A DNA stretch of 64,000 nucleotides, from contig KV919017.1 of NCBI GenBank assembly GCA_002049455.2, positions 1-64,000 of the forward strand. Reading direction: 5' to 3'. How positions within the stretch are numbered: position 1 is the stretch's first letter; every line of letters starts with the position of its first letter. This document shows, piece by piece, positions 1-10,240 of this stretch. A program made the position numbers and the translations under genes. A model generated the notes under the pieces. It saw only the letters and a list, made by a program, of their open reading frames with translations, was not told the DNA's origin and ran no database searches. The DNA comes from Porphyra umbilicalis. Its lineage: Eukaryota > Rhodophyta > Bangiophyceae > Bangiales > Bangiaceae.

Positions 1-2443
1 TCGTCGACAACCTCTCTGTAGCTACGCGACTGTCGCCGTCGCCCCCACTTTCAGTGTGCGCTTCACCGTCACTGCCTCCCGTTTTCACCTGGACAACACG
101 GCCTCCCGTCTCAACTAGCGCCGTCTCTTCCTGTTGGTGCCCTAAGTGTTCGAGGTATGGGTGGATCTTTTTTCGTAAGGGAGGGCATCCAAACACGCGC
201 AGGTACTTCACTAGGTGCTCTTCTGTAGTGGGCGAGAGGATGGAGATGGGTCACGGATTTCCGAGCTCGAGAAAGTGAAACATGCGTGCGGACATGCGCA
301 CGACGACTCGTTTTGTCGTTTCCTGCCATTGTTTGTTACGATCCGTCTGCCCAGGATCCATCGCCACCGTCGCCGCAGCGAACAAGGGTGCGCTTGCCAG
401 CGGCCGTCGCCGCTGCACCCGGTGTCAGCGTCAAAGAGCACGATGATGCGCGGCGCGGTAGAGACGCAGTGCTCGCAGCGGCGCAACCTTCTCTCCGTTG
501 CCGGCGTGCGGCCCGTATCATCGGACGGAGAGGCGGCCGCCCTCGGCGCGAGGACATCCAATGGAGGCGACGGCGATCGCTGCGGACGTCTGTGGCGACC
601 CCACCATGGATTTTGTGGGGCACGCCGCCGCGGCCAGGTGCGCGCAGGGTGGAGTAGGGTCAGCGCGACGCGCACGGCCCCCAGCGGAGCGCATCCTACA
701 GCCTGCATGACGGTGCCCGCAACTGCAGGCTGGAGGTGGTGGGGTAGGCTGTCCACGAAGACTGGTGGATAACAGGCCGCAGCGTTGGCGGCATCGGCCG
801 CCAGACGGCAGCCTCGGCTCATGCTGCCGCGAGCCGTGCCGTTCTCGTCGGCCGTGCCGTGGTGACCGCGCGCGATAGCTGTCCGCGCACGCGGAAAGGC
901 CACAGCCGGCTCTGCGATTCTCGCAGCGACTGCGCTCGCAGACCCCGCAGTGTCGTCGATCGCAAGTGCGGTGGAGCAACCTGCCGGCCACGGTGCCCGT
1001 GGCAGACGCAATGAGGCCGTGTCCAGCGGACTGGTCGAGATGCTGTGAATACATGTGGCGGGCCGCGGCGCTGCGACCGCGTATACGCTCGGCGCGCGTG
1101 TGCATCGCGAGGTCCTACCCTGTGGGCGCGCAGGGCTCGACCACAGACGGGCGCCACGCCCACTGCCGACGATGGCACCGTCTCCACCGGCACGACACGG
1201 GCGCGCCAAGGCCGCCCAGCAGCGACCGAGCGGCTGTGCCCCCCCCCGCAGCGCCCCCCAGCCGCCGCCGCGCGCGGCCCAAACAAGCACCCCCCCACGA
1301 CCGCCGCGCCGCAGACGGGCGCCACGCCCACTGCCAACGACGGCACCGTCTCCACTGGCACGACACGGGCGCGCCAAGGCCGCCAAGCAACGGAAAGGCG
1401 GCTGTCACCCGCCACCAGCGCCACCCAGCCGCTGCCGCGCGCGGCCGAAGAAAAGCGCTACCCGGACCACTGACGCGATCTGCTGGCGCCGTCCGCCCGG
1501 CCGCGAGCCGCGTGGCAGTCGTAGGCTGCACCACAGACACCTTCAGCACCACGACTGGCTGTGACTGCGACTGTAACGCCGCCGCTCTCCCCCAAGGCTG
1601 CAGCTGGACCGTCGGCAGCCCCCGCCGAGAACACCACCGCACAGGGCGCACAAGCGCAAGCCCGAGCGGAAAAACGGCGGTCCAGGAAACTGCAGTGCAC
1701 CGCGACGGCACTGCAGGTCCTCGGCAGTAGAGGGAAGCTCGAAAAGAGGAGGGAAGGGCGGACGGGGCCCTGCGGACGAGGAGCCGTGGTGGTGCGATGC
1801 GGGTGGTGCGCAGGGGCGCAGGGGCGCATCGCCGGCGGATCGACGGTAGCCAAGGACACGTTGCAACGGAGGGGGCTGTTTTCAACGTAAGTGCAAGCTA
1901 ACAATTTCACCCAATGAGAAGCATGCGCGCAGCCTTCAACGCCGGGTGCAGCCTTCAATGTAGGCTGCCTTTACCTCACTTGGTGCTGTAAGAGCCCGCC
2001 CCAACGCCGTACCCTTCATGTCGCGGCCGTCGCCGCGATGGCGGCGGCGCGATCGCTGCCGCGCCGCCGCCGCCGCACATCAGGTCAGCGGCGCGGCGGC
2101 GGTGCGGCGGCGCGACGGTGGCGTTAAGCCGCCAGCTTCGAGGCGGCGGCGCGACGGCGCGGGGGGCTTGTTTGTGCGCGTGGGGTGTTTGTCCGGTCGT
2201 TGGTGGCGGGAAGGGGGCTTTTGGGTGGCGGCGGAGGCGGCGGGGCGGGTGTTGAAAAAGCCCGGCCCGCCGCCGCACCCGTCCAAGAAGCCTGCGCATC
2301 TCACAGCTGAGCCCGTTCGTGACACCCTCCCTGGGAATGACATGGACCACGTCAAGAAATGCATCTGAGCCACATGCGCGCCAAGCAGGACAGCTGTAGT
2401 AATGACGCGCCAGCGGCCGGAGTGCTCATGAAAATATTCTGAA
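1..2443. other. GC-rich stretch, no supported gene
   Basis: Several overlapping open frames exist on both strands (the longest about 390 codons on the minus strand, 211-1386), but they are rich in Arg, Ala, Pro and Gly, overlap each other in all frames and show no recognisable domain, as expected of random frames in very GC-rich DNA. The only clear structure is the tandem duplication at 1144-1470. From about 2018 to 2260 the sequence is simple GCG/GGC-rich. An exon of an unknown gene cannot be excluded. Confidence 0.5.
1144..1470. repeat. 168-bp tandem duplication
   Basis: Two adjacent units begin with the same sequence (CAGACGGGCGCCACGCCC) at 1144 and 1312, a period of 168 bp. The first roughly 80 bp of each unit are nearly identical; the second halves are more diverged. 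The period is a multiple of three, so frames across it stay open, which helps create the long spurious ORFs here. Confidence 0.8.
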
Positions 2444-2445
2444 TA

Positions 2446-2894
2446 TTGCTATCCTCCAAAAATTGGCGGTTGCAGAGAGAAGGGAGGCAGTGCCGACGAC
2501 ACAGCATAGAAATGAAGTCGGATTGGCTGTTCGACAAGCCACGATCGTACTTTTGGTTGAGAGTTGCCGCCAGTAATCTTGCCAGCCAAGCAACGTGTCT
2601 TGCTGGGGTCACGCAGAGCCATTGCAACCCACAGTGCGAGTTCCTGAGATTTTTGGGCCGCTTGCTTGGGCCTGAAGAGGGCATAGAGAGGGTTCTGGGC
2701 CAGACCTGTGATTTCTCATGAGATCAACAATATTCTTCAGATTTCTTGAAATCGTGATGTGCGATTCCAGCGCGCAGAGCTGCATGAGGACACTGTGTAA
2801 GGAACTCAGATGATTCCTAGTCATTCCATTGGTCCACTTACGCTGTTGAATGATTAAAACCACTCTGCAACCGCCATTTTTTCGAGGTCAGCAA
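2446..2894. mobile_element. 449-bp TA-target MITE, copy A
   Basis: Terminal inverted repeats begin TTGCTATCCTCC at the left and, read inward from the right, TTGCTGACCTCG; both continue through an A-run into GGCGGTTGCAG. The element is flanked by TA on both sides (2444-2445 and 2895-2896). A second copy of exactly the same length lies at 21106-21554 in the opposite orientation. It has no coding capacity; short ORFs inside it are chance. TA duplication with long TIRs suggests a Tc1/mariner-like source, which is inference. Confidence 0.85.
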
Positions 2895-2969
2895 TACTAC
2901 GGCCGATCCTCACTTTGAACCAATCAGACGAGCCTGACACTAGCTTGTATGAGCATCTTGAACAGAAAC

Positions 2970-3620
2970 TGTAGTACTACGGGGCCCCCCTAGGCGCCAG
3001 GGGGCCACCGCGGGGACGACGGCGACGGCGGGGGACGTCGGTCCCCGACGCGTGGGGGCGACGCCAGCGGCGGTGGTGGCCGACGGGTTGGCGACGCGGG
3101 ATGGCGGGGCGAGGGGGCGGCCCCGCTGCCCGGCTCGGGCCGCTTGAGGGAGCGCACCCGATCCGCCACGCCCGGCACGCGGGCCCCGCGGGAGGCCGGG
3201 TTGGCGCGCCCGAGCGGGCGCTGGCGCGCCCGAGAGGGCGCGGCAGGCGACGGCCGACCGGGCGCCACGCGGCGGGTGCAGCGCGTTGCGCGCGGGACGG
3301 TTTCTCCCCCTCGTCTGTAATGATCGCCTCGGGGGACTTGACATGCATGGAGGGAATTATCTGCATTGGTTGGTGACGGCCCGGGTCAATTCCCATTTGG
3401 GGAAATTGGGCCCGGGCGACGATTTCCGCCCTTTTAGGACGAAGGGCGACGACGGTGGGAGGCACCGTCGTCGCCGGCAAGTTAACCGTGTCTCGATGTC
3501 TTGGCGTTTCGATCGGCCCGACTTCCCGGACCTCGTGTCCCATAGCGGGTGTCGCGCGAGCGGCTGAGACGGCCGTTACTTCCCTCCTTCTGCGGTAACC
3601 CCCTAGATTGTGGTACTACA
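2970..3620 (+). repeat. gypsy-1 5' LTR
   Basis: 651 bp, with terminal inverted repeat TGTAGTAC...GTACTACA. It matches the 3' LTR at 19352-20002 over its full length with about eleven substitutions, for example near 2988, 3170-3180, 3422 and 3484. Promoter and polyadenylation signals must lie here, but I could not place them convincingly. Confidence 0.93.
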
Positions 3621-3622
3621 TT

Positions 3623-3640
3623 TGGCGCTCCGGGTGAGAC
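3623..3640 (+). other. gypsy-1 primer binding site
   Basis: TGGCGCTCCGGGTGAGAC begins two bases after the 5' LTR. Its complement ends in GCGCCA, as the 3' end of a mature tRNA would. I cannot name the tRNA without the host tRNA set. Confidence 0.6.
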
Positions 3641-3769
3641 CCGCGGTACGCACACTGTGCGCGTCGCGGATCGACACCTCTTTCGGTACCAAGAATCGGG
3701 GGACCCTCGTTGGTTGTATTGCGGTGCGGTGACAGGAGGACATCCGATCGATACGCGGGCCCCGCTTCC

Positions 3770-6544
3770 ATGGCTCGCGGATCTTCCTCACCTTCCCCGC
3801 TTGACGGGGGCGCTCCTCCGTTTGAGATGCCTGGCACCAGCCGGGTGACGGACGCGCCACCGGCGGGAGACCCCGATGCAACACCGGCCGTGGGCGCCGT
3901 GGCCCCCGTGGGGGGTGGAAGGGCGGTCCCGGTTGGCGGCGGCGGTACGGTGGCGGGTGAGTCGAACTCCCCGCCCGAGGACCCCGGCCGCAAGCCGACC
4001 ACCGGGGCTCGTCCTCCTCCCGGCGCGGGACGGACGTCCACGCTGATGGAGCCCCAGGCAGGGGGTGCGGGGGTTCACCCTTCCCCCCTGGACGGGCAGC
4101 GCCTGGAAGGGGCGCCGCCCTTTGGCCCTCCCCGAGTGGACGCGGTGGGCGGTTCATCGGGAACTTTAGTTGGCGGGACCCCCGCGAGCCGGGGGCCGCG
4201 TCGAACAATGGACGCGCTGCCGCTCGAGGAGGACCAGCGGCAGCGCCGGGAGTTACAGCGGGCGTTCGGGGTCACCCCGGAGGAGGTGGCCCGGGCCCGG
4301 TGGCAGAGGACCACCCGGGACCACTGGTCCCTGGACGCGCCGTCGGCGGCGGGCGGGTCGGGGCCCAGCCTGCAGGGGATCGGCGGAGCCGCGGCCCCAG
4401 GACCACCTCGGTCGGTGGCCGACCCCGGGCACCTGCGCCACTTGGCTCAGGTGTTCCGCGACGCCGCGGAGGAAGCGTCGACCGCGGCATCGGACGGGAC
4501 CCCGGTCCCGGGGCGGGGCGCGGCCGTGGCCCTGGCCCTGGCGGCGGCCCGGGGCCCTTCCCCCGGAACCGCGAGCGCGGGGGGACCGGCACCCCCGGAA
4601 CCCGGGTCAGGCACGTCCAGGGAGCGTACCCGGACGGGGGGCACAACCCGGACCGGGGCCGCCTTGACGGTGACTGCATCGCCGGGCGCGCGCCCTGCGC
4701 GGTCTCGGTCCCGGCGGGGCGCCGAGCGCCGACACCTGAAGGCCGCCCCCTCGAAGGGCCACCGACGGCGGCGCCACGCCCGACGGGCGCCGTCGCCCCC
4801 CTCGTCGGGGCCCCCCTCGACGACCGAGAGCGACGACAGTCCGTCAAGCTCGTCATCCGCCGCCAGTAGGGCGGAGTCGACGGACAGCAGCGACGGCTCG
4901 ATCTCTTCCTCCGCCACCGGCAGTGACCCCGGAGCAACGCGCCGCCGACGGCGGGCACGTGCTGCCGACAAGCGGCCACAACGGGCCCTGGTTCAAGAGG
5001 CGCTGCGCGCCTTCCGGCGGGAGCAGCGGGAGGACACGGTGGTCGACCCCCGCTTCAAGGGGCTCCTGTCGCCGGAACGGTACCGACTCGCACAGCGAGG
5101 GGGCCGCCTACACCTCCCGCGAGGCAATTCCATCCGCGGTATCCGCGCGGACGTCAAGGCCTTGATGCAGACCTCGCGGCCGTTTGCGGGCGATACCCCG
5201 TTGGGGTTGGTGGCGTTCCTTGGGAACTTCCAGACGGCATGCGACGGCAGCGGGCTGAACGAGGGTACGGCAGTGACACTGCTGCAGTACTTCGTCACGA
5301 GCGAGGTGCTCGGCGTGCTCCAGCGCGCCAAGGACACCCACGCCTCGCGGCAGCTCACGTACAAGCGCGCGGTCCACGCCCTACTCAACGAGTACCTCGA
5401 CGGGGACGACCTGGTGGACCACCTCCAGGCCCTCATGCAAGCATCCCAAGAGAAGTGGGAAGACGAACACGAGTTTGCGAACCGCATCCTCGATGCTAAC
5501 CGTGCCTTGGGCTCGGTCCTACAAGAGGCCGAGCTGAAGAGTATCCTACTCAAGGGCGTTGGACGGGAAGTCCGGGCCCTGGGGCGGAACTTCAATACCC
5601 AGGGCCGGACCTTCCCCAAGCTGCGCAAGTTCCTTGCCAAGACGGGAGCAGCTACCCGGGAGGCCCGGGGGGTCAAGCTCCAAGCCAAGCCCAAGGGGAG
5701 CGCCTCCCGGTCGGTCGGCGGCGAAGAACGGGCGGCCCGTCGGGCCCGGCCGGCGGCATCCGTCGCTCTCCCGGTGGGAGCCGCCTCGGCCGCGGCTGCT
5801 CTGTCCGTCACGTACTACGGGACCGAGGCGGAGCGGGCCGAGTGGGCCGCGGTGTTGGCCGCGTCGGGGACGCCCGTTGAGTATGGATCCTCGGGCGACG
5901 TCCCGGTACTACCGGTGGACAGTCTCCCGCACGCGTCGGGCTGGCAACAGCAGCCCGCGTGGGGCGGGCGCCCGGAGTTGTACCCCGTGCATACGGGGGC
6001 GGGGCGTGGGCGCGGTACCCTGGCGCCGGGCACCCCGGTGCCTCCACGGCCGGGAACCGTCTTCCCGCACTCGGATCGCCCCCCGCGGTTTCCCCGAGGC
6101 GGGGCGCCTCCACCGCGTGGCGGCGGATGGAGTGGGGCACCCGAGGCGGGGCCCCCGCCACGTCGGCGGGGGGCCTGCTCGTTCTGTGGCCACCTGGGGC
6201 ACTGGGTGTGGGAATGCCCCGCCCAGTCTCCCGAGGTGCGGGCCCACGGGCGCGCGCTGCGCGAAGCAGTCGCGGCACACAGTAACGGGCGGGGACCGGC
6301 TCCGCCGGCACCCCTGCCCCTGGGCACGGGACCGCCGGTTCCACCGGTACCGCCGACCGGCGCCAACCATGGGACAGTCCCGCCGGGCACGGCTGCCTTC
6401 GTCCACGCCGTGGAAACGGATGACCGGGCGTACCCGGACGTAGCGGGCGACGAGGGGGAGAGCTCCTCCGAGGAGTGGATCGCGGGCGCCGACGGCGCGA
6501 GTCATGGGAACGGCCACACCTGCCACGCCCAGGGAAACGAGTAA
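3770..6544 (+). CDS. gag: gypsy-1 Gag polyprotein
   Basis: Structural capsid/nucleocapsid precursor of about 925 residues. The frame is open from 3710; I prefer the Met at 3770 (MARGSSSP). The N-terminal 400 residues are Pro/Gly/Arg/Ser-rich and disordered-looking. A gag-like helical core follows at roughly residues 420-640 (around 5040-5680, containing stretches such as LLQYFVTSEVLGVLQRAK). A C-terminal zinc knuckle CSFCGHLGHWVWEC (CX2CX4HX4C) lies near 6176-6217. The TAA at 6542-6544 comes two codons after a G_GGA_AAC slippery heptamer, and pol is in the -1 frame. No break is visible, so this ORF looks intact. The length is large for a gypsy Gag because of the long low-complexity N-terminus. 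Confidence 0.88.
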   Translation: MARGSSSPSPLDGGAPPFEMPGTSRVTDAPPAGDPDATPAVGAVAPVGGGRAVPVGGGGTVAGESNSPPEDPGRKPTTGARPPPGAGRTSTLMEPQAGGAGVHPSPLDGQRLEGAPPFGPPRVDAVGGSSGTLVGGTPASRGPRRTMDALPLEEDQRQRRELQRAFGVTPEEVARARWQRTTRDHWSLDAPSAAGGSGPSLQGIGGAAAPGPPRSVADPGHLRHLAQVFRDAAEEASTAASDGTPVPGRGAAVALALAAARGPSPGTASAGGPAPPEPGSGTSRERTRTGGTTRTGAALTVTASPGARPARSRSRRGAERRHLKAAPSKGHRRRRHARRAPSPPSSGPPSTTESDDSPSSSSSAASRAESTDSSDGSISSSATGSDPGATRRRRRARAADKRPQRALVQEALRAFRREQREDTVVDPRFKGLLSPERYRLAQRGGRLHLPRGNSIRGIRADVKALMQTSRPFAGDTPLGLVAFLGNFQTACDGSGLNEGTAVTLLQYFVTSEVLGVLQRAKDTHASRQLTYKRAVHALLNEYLDGDDLVDHLQALMQASQEKWEDEHEFANRILDANRALGSVLQEAELKSILLKGVGREVRALGRNFNTQGRTFPKLRKFLAKTGAATREARGVKLQAKPKGSASRSVGGEERAARRARPAASVALPVGAASAAAALSVTYYGTEAERAEWAAVLAASGTPVEYGSSGDVPVLPVDSLPHASGWQQQPAWGGRPELYPVHTGAGRGRGTLAPGTPVPPRPGTVFPHSDRPPRFPRGGAPPPRGGGWSGAPEAGPPPRRRGACSFCGHLGHWVWECPAQSPEVRAHGRALREAVAAHSNGRGPAPPAPLPLGTGPPVPPVPPTGANHGTVPPGTAAFVHAVETDDRAYPDVAGDEGESSSEEWIAGADGASHGNGHTCHAQGNE

Positions 6545-6569
6545 GGGGCAGCCCCCTTAGTGGGCTGCC
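6532..6569 (+). promoter_or_regulatory. -1 programmed ribosomal frameshift signal, gag to pol (gypsy-1)
   Basis: GGGAAAC at 6532-6538 is phased as G GGA AAC in the gag frame (codons GGA 6533, AAC 6536, GAG 6539, TAA 6542). After an 8-nt spacer comes a perfect 8-bp stem, GGCAGCCC (6547-6554) with GGGCTGCC (6562-6569), loop of 7. A second short hairpin follows at about 6571-6587. Slipping -1 leads directly into the open pol frame. The same heptamer and layout occur at the gag end of gypsy-2. Confidence 0.8.
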
Positions 6570-8472
6570 GACGGACGTCGTCCGTCTCAAGGCACACCGG
6601 CACTGCTACATCACGGCGACCCGCCTGCGCCAGGTACGCAAGCGGCGGGCCGCTGCGGGATTCCCGCCGGCGCCCGCCTTCTGCCCCCGCATCCTCGCGC
6701 GGCCCGGGGGGGTCAGCCACGCGACGGCGGACGAGCCGGACCACTGCCCCGTCCCGGCGTCGCCGGTGGCCGCTGAGGCCGTCCCTTCGTCTCCGCCGGT
6801 CGCCGCGTCGGTCCTGGCCCTGGGCCACTCCGACCCCCGGCCGTGGGGTGGCGGGGATGGTATCCCAGCGGACCTACCCGCCAACGGGGCGCGCACCGGG
6901 CCAGGGCCCCGGCGACGCCTCGGGGGACGCGCCCGGCGCGAACGTACCCGCTTTCTCCGGCACGCCGCCGCCGTCGCGGACACCACGCACGCGCCGGGTA
7001 CCCCGCCCCGGAACGGGGAAGTGCTGCTCTTCAGCCTGCATAACTACCGCATCGTGGCCTCTCTGGGGCTGGACAAGCTGTCCCTCCGCGCGTTCGGCGT
7101 CGTCGTCGACACGGGGGCGGGCCCCAACTTGGTCCGCCGGGACGTCCTCGCTCCTGAATGGCTCCGCCAGGTGGTCACCTCTAAGGAGGAGGAACAGGTA
7201 CGTCTGCGAGACGCCAACAACGCACGGTTACGCACTAGCGGGACCGTCACGCTGTGGCTCCAGACGGGCGCACGGATCGTCCCGGTCCCCTTTCTCGTCG
7301 CCGACGACCTGTCGGTCCAGGTCATCTTGGGCTGCACGTTTATCGACGACAACGCCCACGCCATCCTGCCTCAGGATAGGTTCATCCGTTGGACGGACGG
7401 GTCCGTCACGGCGATCCTACGGGGACCGTTGGACGATGGCGACGGCTCGATGGGCGTCTCCTGCGTCCTCCGTGCGACGCACAAGACGCGGCTTCCGCCG
7501 TCGGCGGCCACGGTCGTCTGGGTGCGGACCATGTGGGGCGGCCTGGGTCAGGTGTTCGGCGCCTCGCGCCTCTTCACAACGCATGGGGTCACCATCGCCA
7601 ACGGCGTACACGATATCGTGCCGGGGCTATCTTTCCCGGTCATCGTGACCAATTTTGGCGCGCGCGAGGTCATCCTCCGGCAGAAGGCCAACGTCGGCTA
7701 CGTCGAGCTGCTGACGACAGGGGTCGTACAGGTGCCTCCCGGGGCACCTCCCGGTACACCGGCCGCCCCGTCCTTCCCGCCGGCCACGGCCGCCGAAGGT
7801 GTCGTGGCGGCGGTGTCAAGCACCGGAGACGACCCCGCGCCGGGGCGGAGCCCGGACCCAGCGACGGCCTCAGGCGGTGCGGCTGCGACCCCCGCGCGAC
7901 CCCGGGACCCGGGCGAAGAAAGCGCCCTGGCGAACGCGGCGCCACCCGCGTCCCCCCCGGAAGTGGAGGACGTGGACCTGCCGGACGACGATCCGACGCT
8001 GCACACCCGGATCCGCCGCATGCTGGACCAGCACGAGGCAATGTGGACGGGCCAGGCGCTCGGCGTCATCAAAGCCACCCAGCACCGCATCGACCTCAAC
8101 GCCGGCGCCCGGCCCGTCCGCTTCGCACCGCGCCGTGCGGGGCACACGGCGCGGGAGGCCGAGAAGGCCGAGGTCAAGCGGCAGCTGGAGGCGGACGTCA
8201 TCGAACCGACGTCGTCGGAATGGGGCTTCCCGGTCGTGCTCGTCCCCAAAAAGGATGGCACCCTCCGCGTCTGCGTCGATTATCGACTGCTGAACGTCGT
8301 CACCAAGAAGGATTCGTACCCGCTGCCCCGGATGGACGAATGCATCGACAGCCTCGGTGAGGCGACCATCTTCTCGACGTTGGATTGCAACGCCGGCTAC
8401 TGGCAGGTTGCCATCGCACCCGAAGATCGGGAGAAGACGACTTTCGTGTGCCACGAGGGCGCGTACCAGTAC
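6532..8472 (+). pseudogene. pol: gypsy-1 Pol part 1: aspartic protease and N-terminal reverse transcriptase
   Basis: The frame lies -1 to gag and is reached at the frameshift signal; it is open without a stop up to the MITE insertion at 8473. After a low-complexity linker comes the retropepsin motif VVDTGAGPNLV (near 7105-7140), then a Pro/Ala-rich spacer, then reverse transcriptase beginning about 8030 with the conserved blocks WGFPVVLVPKKDGTLRVCVDYR and STLDCNAGYWQV. The RT is cut within HEGAYQY by a 242-bp hAT-like MITE; the Pol protein resumes in the matching frame after 8722. The protease appears intact; the polyprotein as a whole is broken. Confidence 0.88.
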
Positions 8473-8714
8473 CAGGGGTTGTCAGGATAAATATCCGATA
8501 TCTTGGGCTACTGTCATTGCAAACAAAACGCCAATATTCGACATCTTTTTGCGCCAGCAGCTCGGGATATTGACATAGTAACGTCCAGAGCTTGCCGTAG
8601 GTGGTCATTTTTTCTTCAATGGACAATCATGGACGAATATTCTGCGACATATTCCGGATTATATCCGTATTCTGGCCCGGATACGGCCAAAAAACCGTAT
8701 TCTGACAACCCCTG
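8473..8714 (+). mobile_element. 242-bp hAT-like MITE, copy 1
   Basis: It starts CAGGGGTTGTCAGGAT and ends with the inverse of CAGGGGTTGTCAGAAT. Perfect 8-bp target duplication ACCAGTAC at 8465-8472 and 8715-8722. Eight-bp duplications and CAGGG termini are hAT features. It is far more AT-rich than its surroundings and has no coding capacity. Removing it with one target copy rejoins the gypsy-1 RT in frame (250 bp added, one frame of shift). Confidence 0.95.
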
Positions 8715-8722
8715 ACCAGTAC

Positions 8723-9670
8723 AAACGGATGCCGTTCGGCCTAACGAACGCCCCGGCCACGTTCCAGCGGGCGCTGGACATCATCCTCTCCGGAGTGAAG
8801 TGGCAAAGCTGCCTTATCTACCTCGACGAAGTCATCGTGTACTCCAAGACGGAGGAGGAGCACGTCGGCCACGTCGACCGCGTTCTGCGCCTGCTTCGCG
8901 ACGCGGGAGTGACACTCCGCCTGCCCAAGTGCCGGTTCTTTCGGAAGACCGTGGAGTACCTCGGGCATGAAAATCAAGCCGGGCCGGCTCGGTGTGATGG
9001 ACGCGCACACGCGCGCCTTGCGCGAGGCGCACTTCCCCACGACCCGCACGCAAGTGCGGAGCTTCGTGGGGATGTGCAACGTCTTCCGCCGGTTCGTGCC
9101 GAACTTCGCAAGGATGGCAGCGCCATTGACGGACCTCATGGGGTCCACGGCCCCCGTCCTGGTGCCCCCTGCCACGCCATTGCAGCAGCAGGCGTTCGAC
9201 CGGCTCAAGGAGGCCCTCACGACCCCGCCGGTCCTCGCACTCCCGCGGCGCGGACGGAAGTACGTCCTCGACGTAGATGCCTGCGGGACGCAGGTGGGCG
9301 CCGCCCTGCTGCAAGAGCAAGACGACGGAGAACTCAAGCCGGTCGCGTACATCAGCCGGCGGCTGGCAACGAGCGAGCTCCCCTACGGGGTCACGGAGAA
9401 GGAGTGCCTGGCAGTCGTCTGGGCGTCGCTCAAGCTCCACCCCTACCTCGAGGGTGATCGTTTCCTCGTGCGCACGGACCACGACTGCCTACGTTGGATC
9501 CTCAACATTGAAGGTTCGGGGAATCCCCGCTTGGCGCGCTGGCGCCTTCGCCTCAGCGAGTTGGAGTTCGACGTCGCCTACAAGCCGGGGATGACACACT
9601 ACATGGCCGACAGCACCTCCCGCCTGGAGTCCGGGGCCAGCGATGAGACCGCGTTCGACGACGCGGTCCC
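8723..9670 (+). pseudogene. pol: gypsy-1 Pol part 2: RT palm/thumb and RNase H
   Basis: It continues RT after the MITE with KRMPFGLTNAPATFQ and runs to the copia insertion. The RT active-site box reads YLDEVIV where family members have Y(L/V/I)DD, so the second catalytic Asp is Glu. A frameshift of +1 near 8964-8970 follows EYLGH. In the second frame come the thumb/connection region and RNase H, with LDVDACGTQVGAALLQEQ, TEKECLAVVW and VRTDHDCLRW. It ends at DDAVPV at 9670, where the copia LTR begins, and continues as FAVRANT after 14625. Both the frameshift and the active-site change mark it as inactive. Confidence 0.87.
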
Positions 9671-10088
9671 TGTTGGACTGTGATGCTCGTCGCCGACTCC
9701 ACTGGCGGTTCGCGGTTGGACGATGGTCGGTGACCCTTATGGTACCCCACATGGTACATTTGCAAGACGTGGTCAAGTTGCACACATTTGTGTTGGGTCA
9801 TCTTGGGGCGTTACTTTTGGCATGTTTTGGATTTGATCTTCGCTTTGCTCTAGTGGCTTTTGATTTGGTGAGTGATTCGATTTGGTGCGAGGGCGTGGGC
9901 GTCGGTGTGGGCGCGAGAGGGGGGAGCACCTGGGCCGGTGGGGACTATTTTAGAGGTGCTCTCGGTTGGGAGAGGCGGGCGATCCTTAGGAGAACCAGAA
10001 AAGCACGTTCGCACACACACACACAAGCTCAAGCCACTCAACCACTTCACCGTGGTCCCCCAACCCCTATCCCCACTGCGTTTCAACA
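9671..10088 (+). repeat. copia 5' LTR
   Basis: 418 bp; TGTTGGAC...TTTCAACA. It contains a (CA)n run near 10015-10023 and an AT-richer segment, GACTATTTTAGAGG near 9943, that could serve as a core promoter, though this is a guess. Identical to the 3' LTR but for one base. Confidence 0.95.
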
Positions 10089-10104
10089 GGTTATGGGCCC
10101 AGAG
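10089..10104 (+). other. copia primer binding site, initiator tRNA-Met anticodon complement
   Basis: GGTTATGGGCCCAG follows the LTR with no gap. It is the complement of the strongly conserved initiator tRNA-Met anticodon segment CUGGGCCCAUAACC, not of a tRNA 3' end. Drosophila copia and Volvox Osser are known to prime from a cleaved 5' half of this tRNA, and this site implies the same. Confidence 0.8.
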
Positions 10105-10240
10105 CCGGGGCTGTGACAAGAGCAAGGTGTGCCAGCTGGTGTCGCGGCAAGTGCGAAGAAGACGAGGTCAAGGTGGTTCAAGGACGTGACGGTCAAGGCG
10201 AACGGCTCGGCAAGGTCGGGCGCTACGACAAGACGACATC

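Noticed and set aside
2609-2863. Small ORFs inside the 449-bp MITE (similar ones at 21137-21391)
   Set aside because: They lie wholly within a non-coding element whose two copies are otherwise explained as MITEs.
4272-4979. Long minus-strand ORFs opposite gypsy-1 gag
   Set aside because: Arg/Pro/Gly-rich shadows of a GC-rich coding strand; several overlap in different frames and none has a domain.
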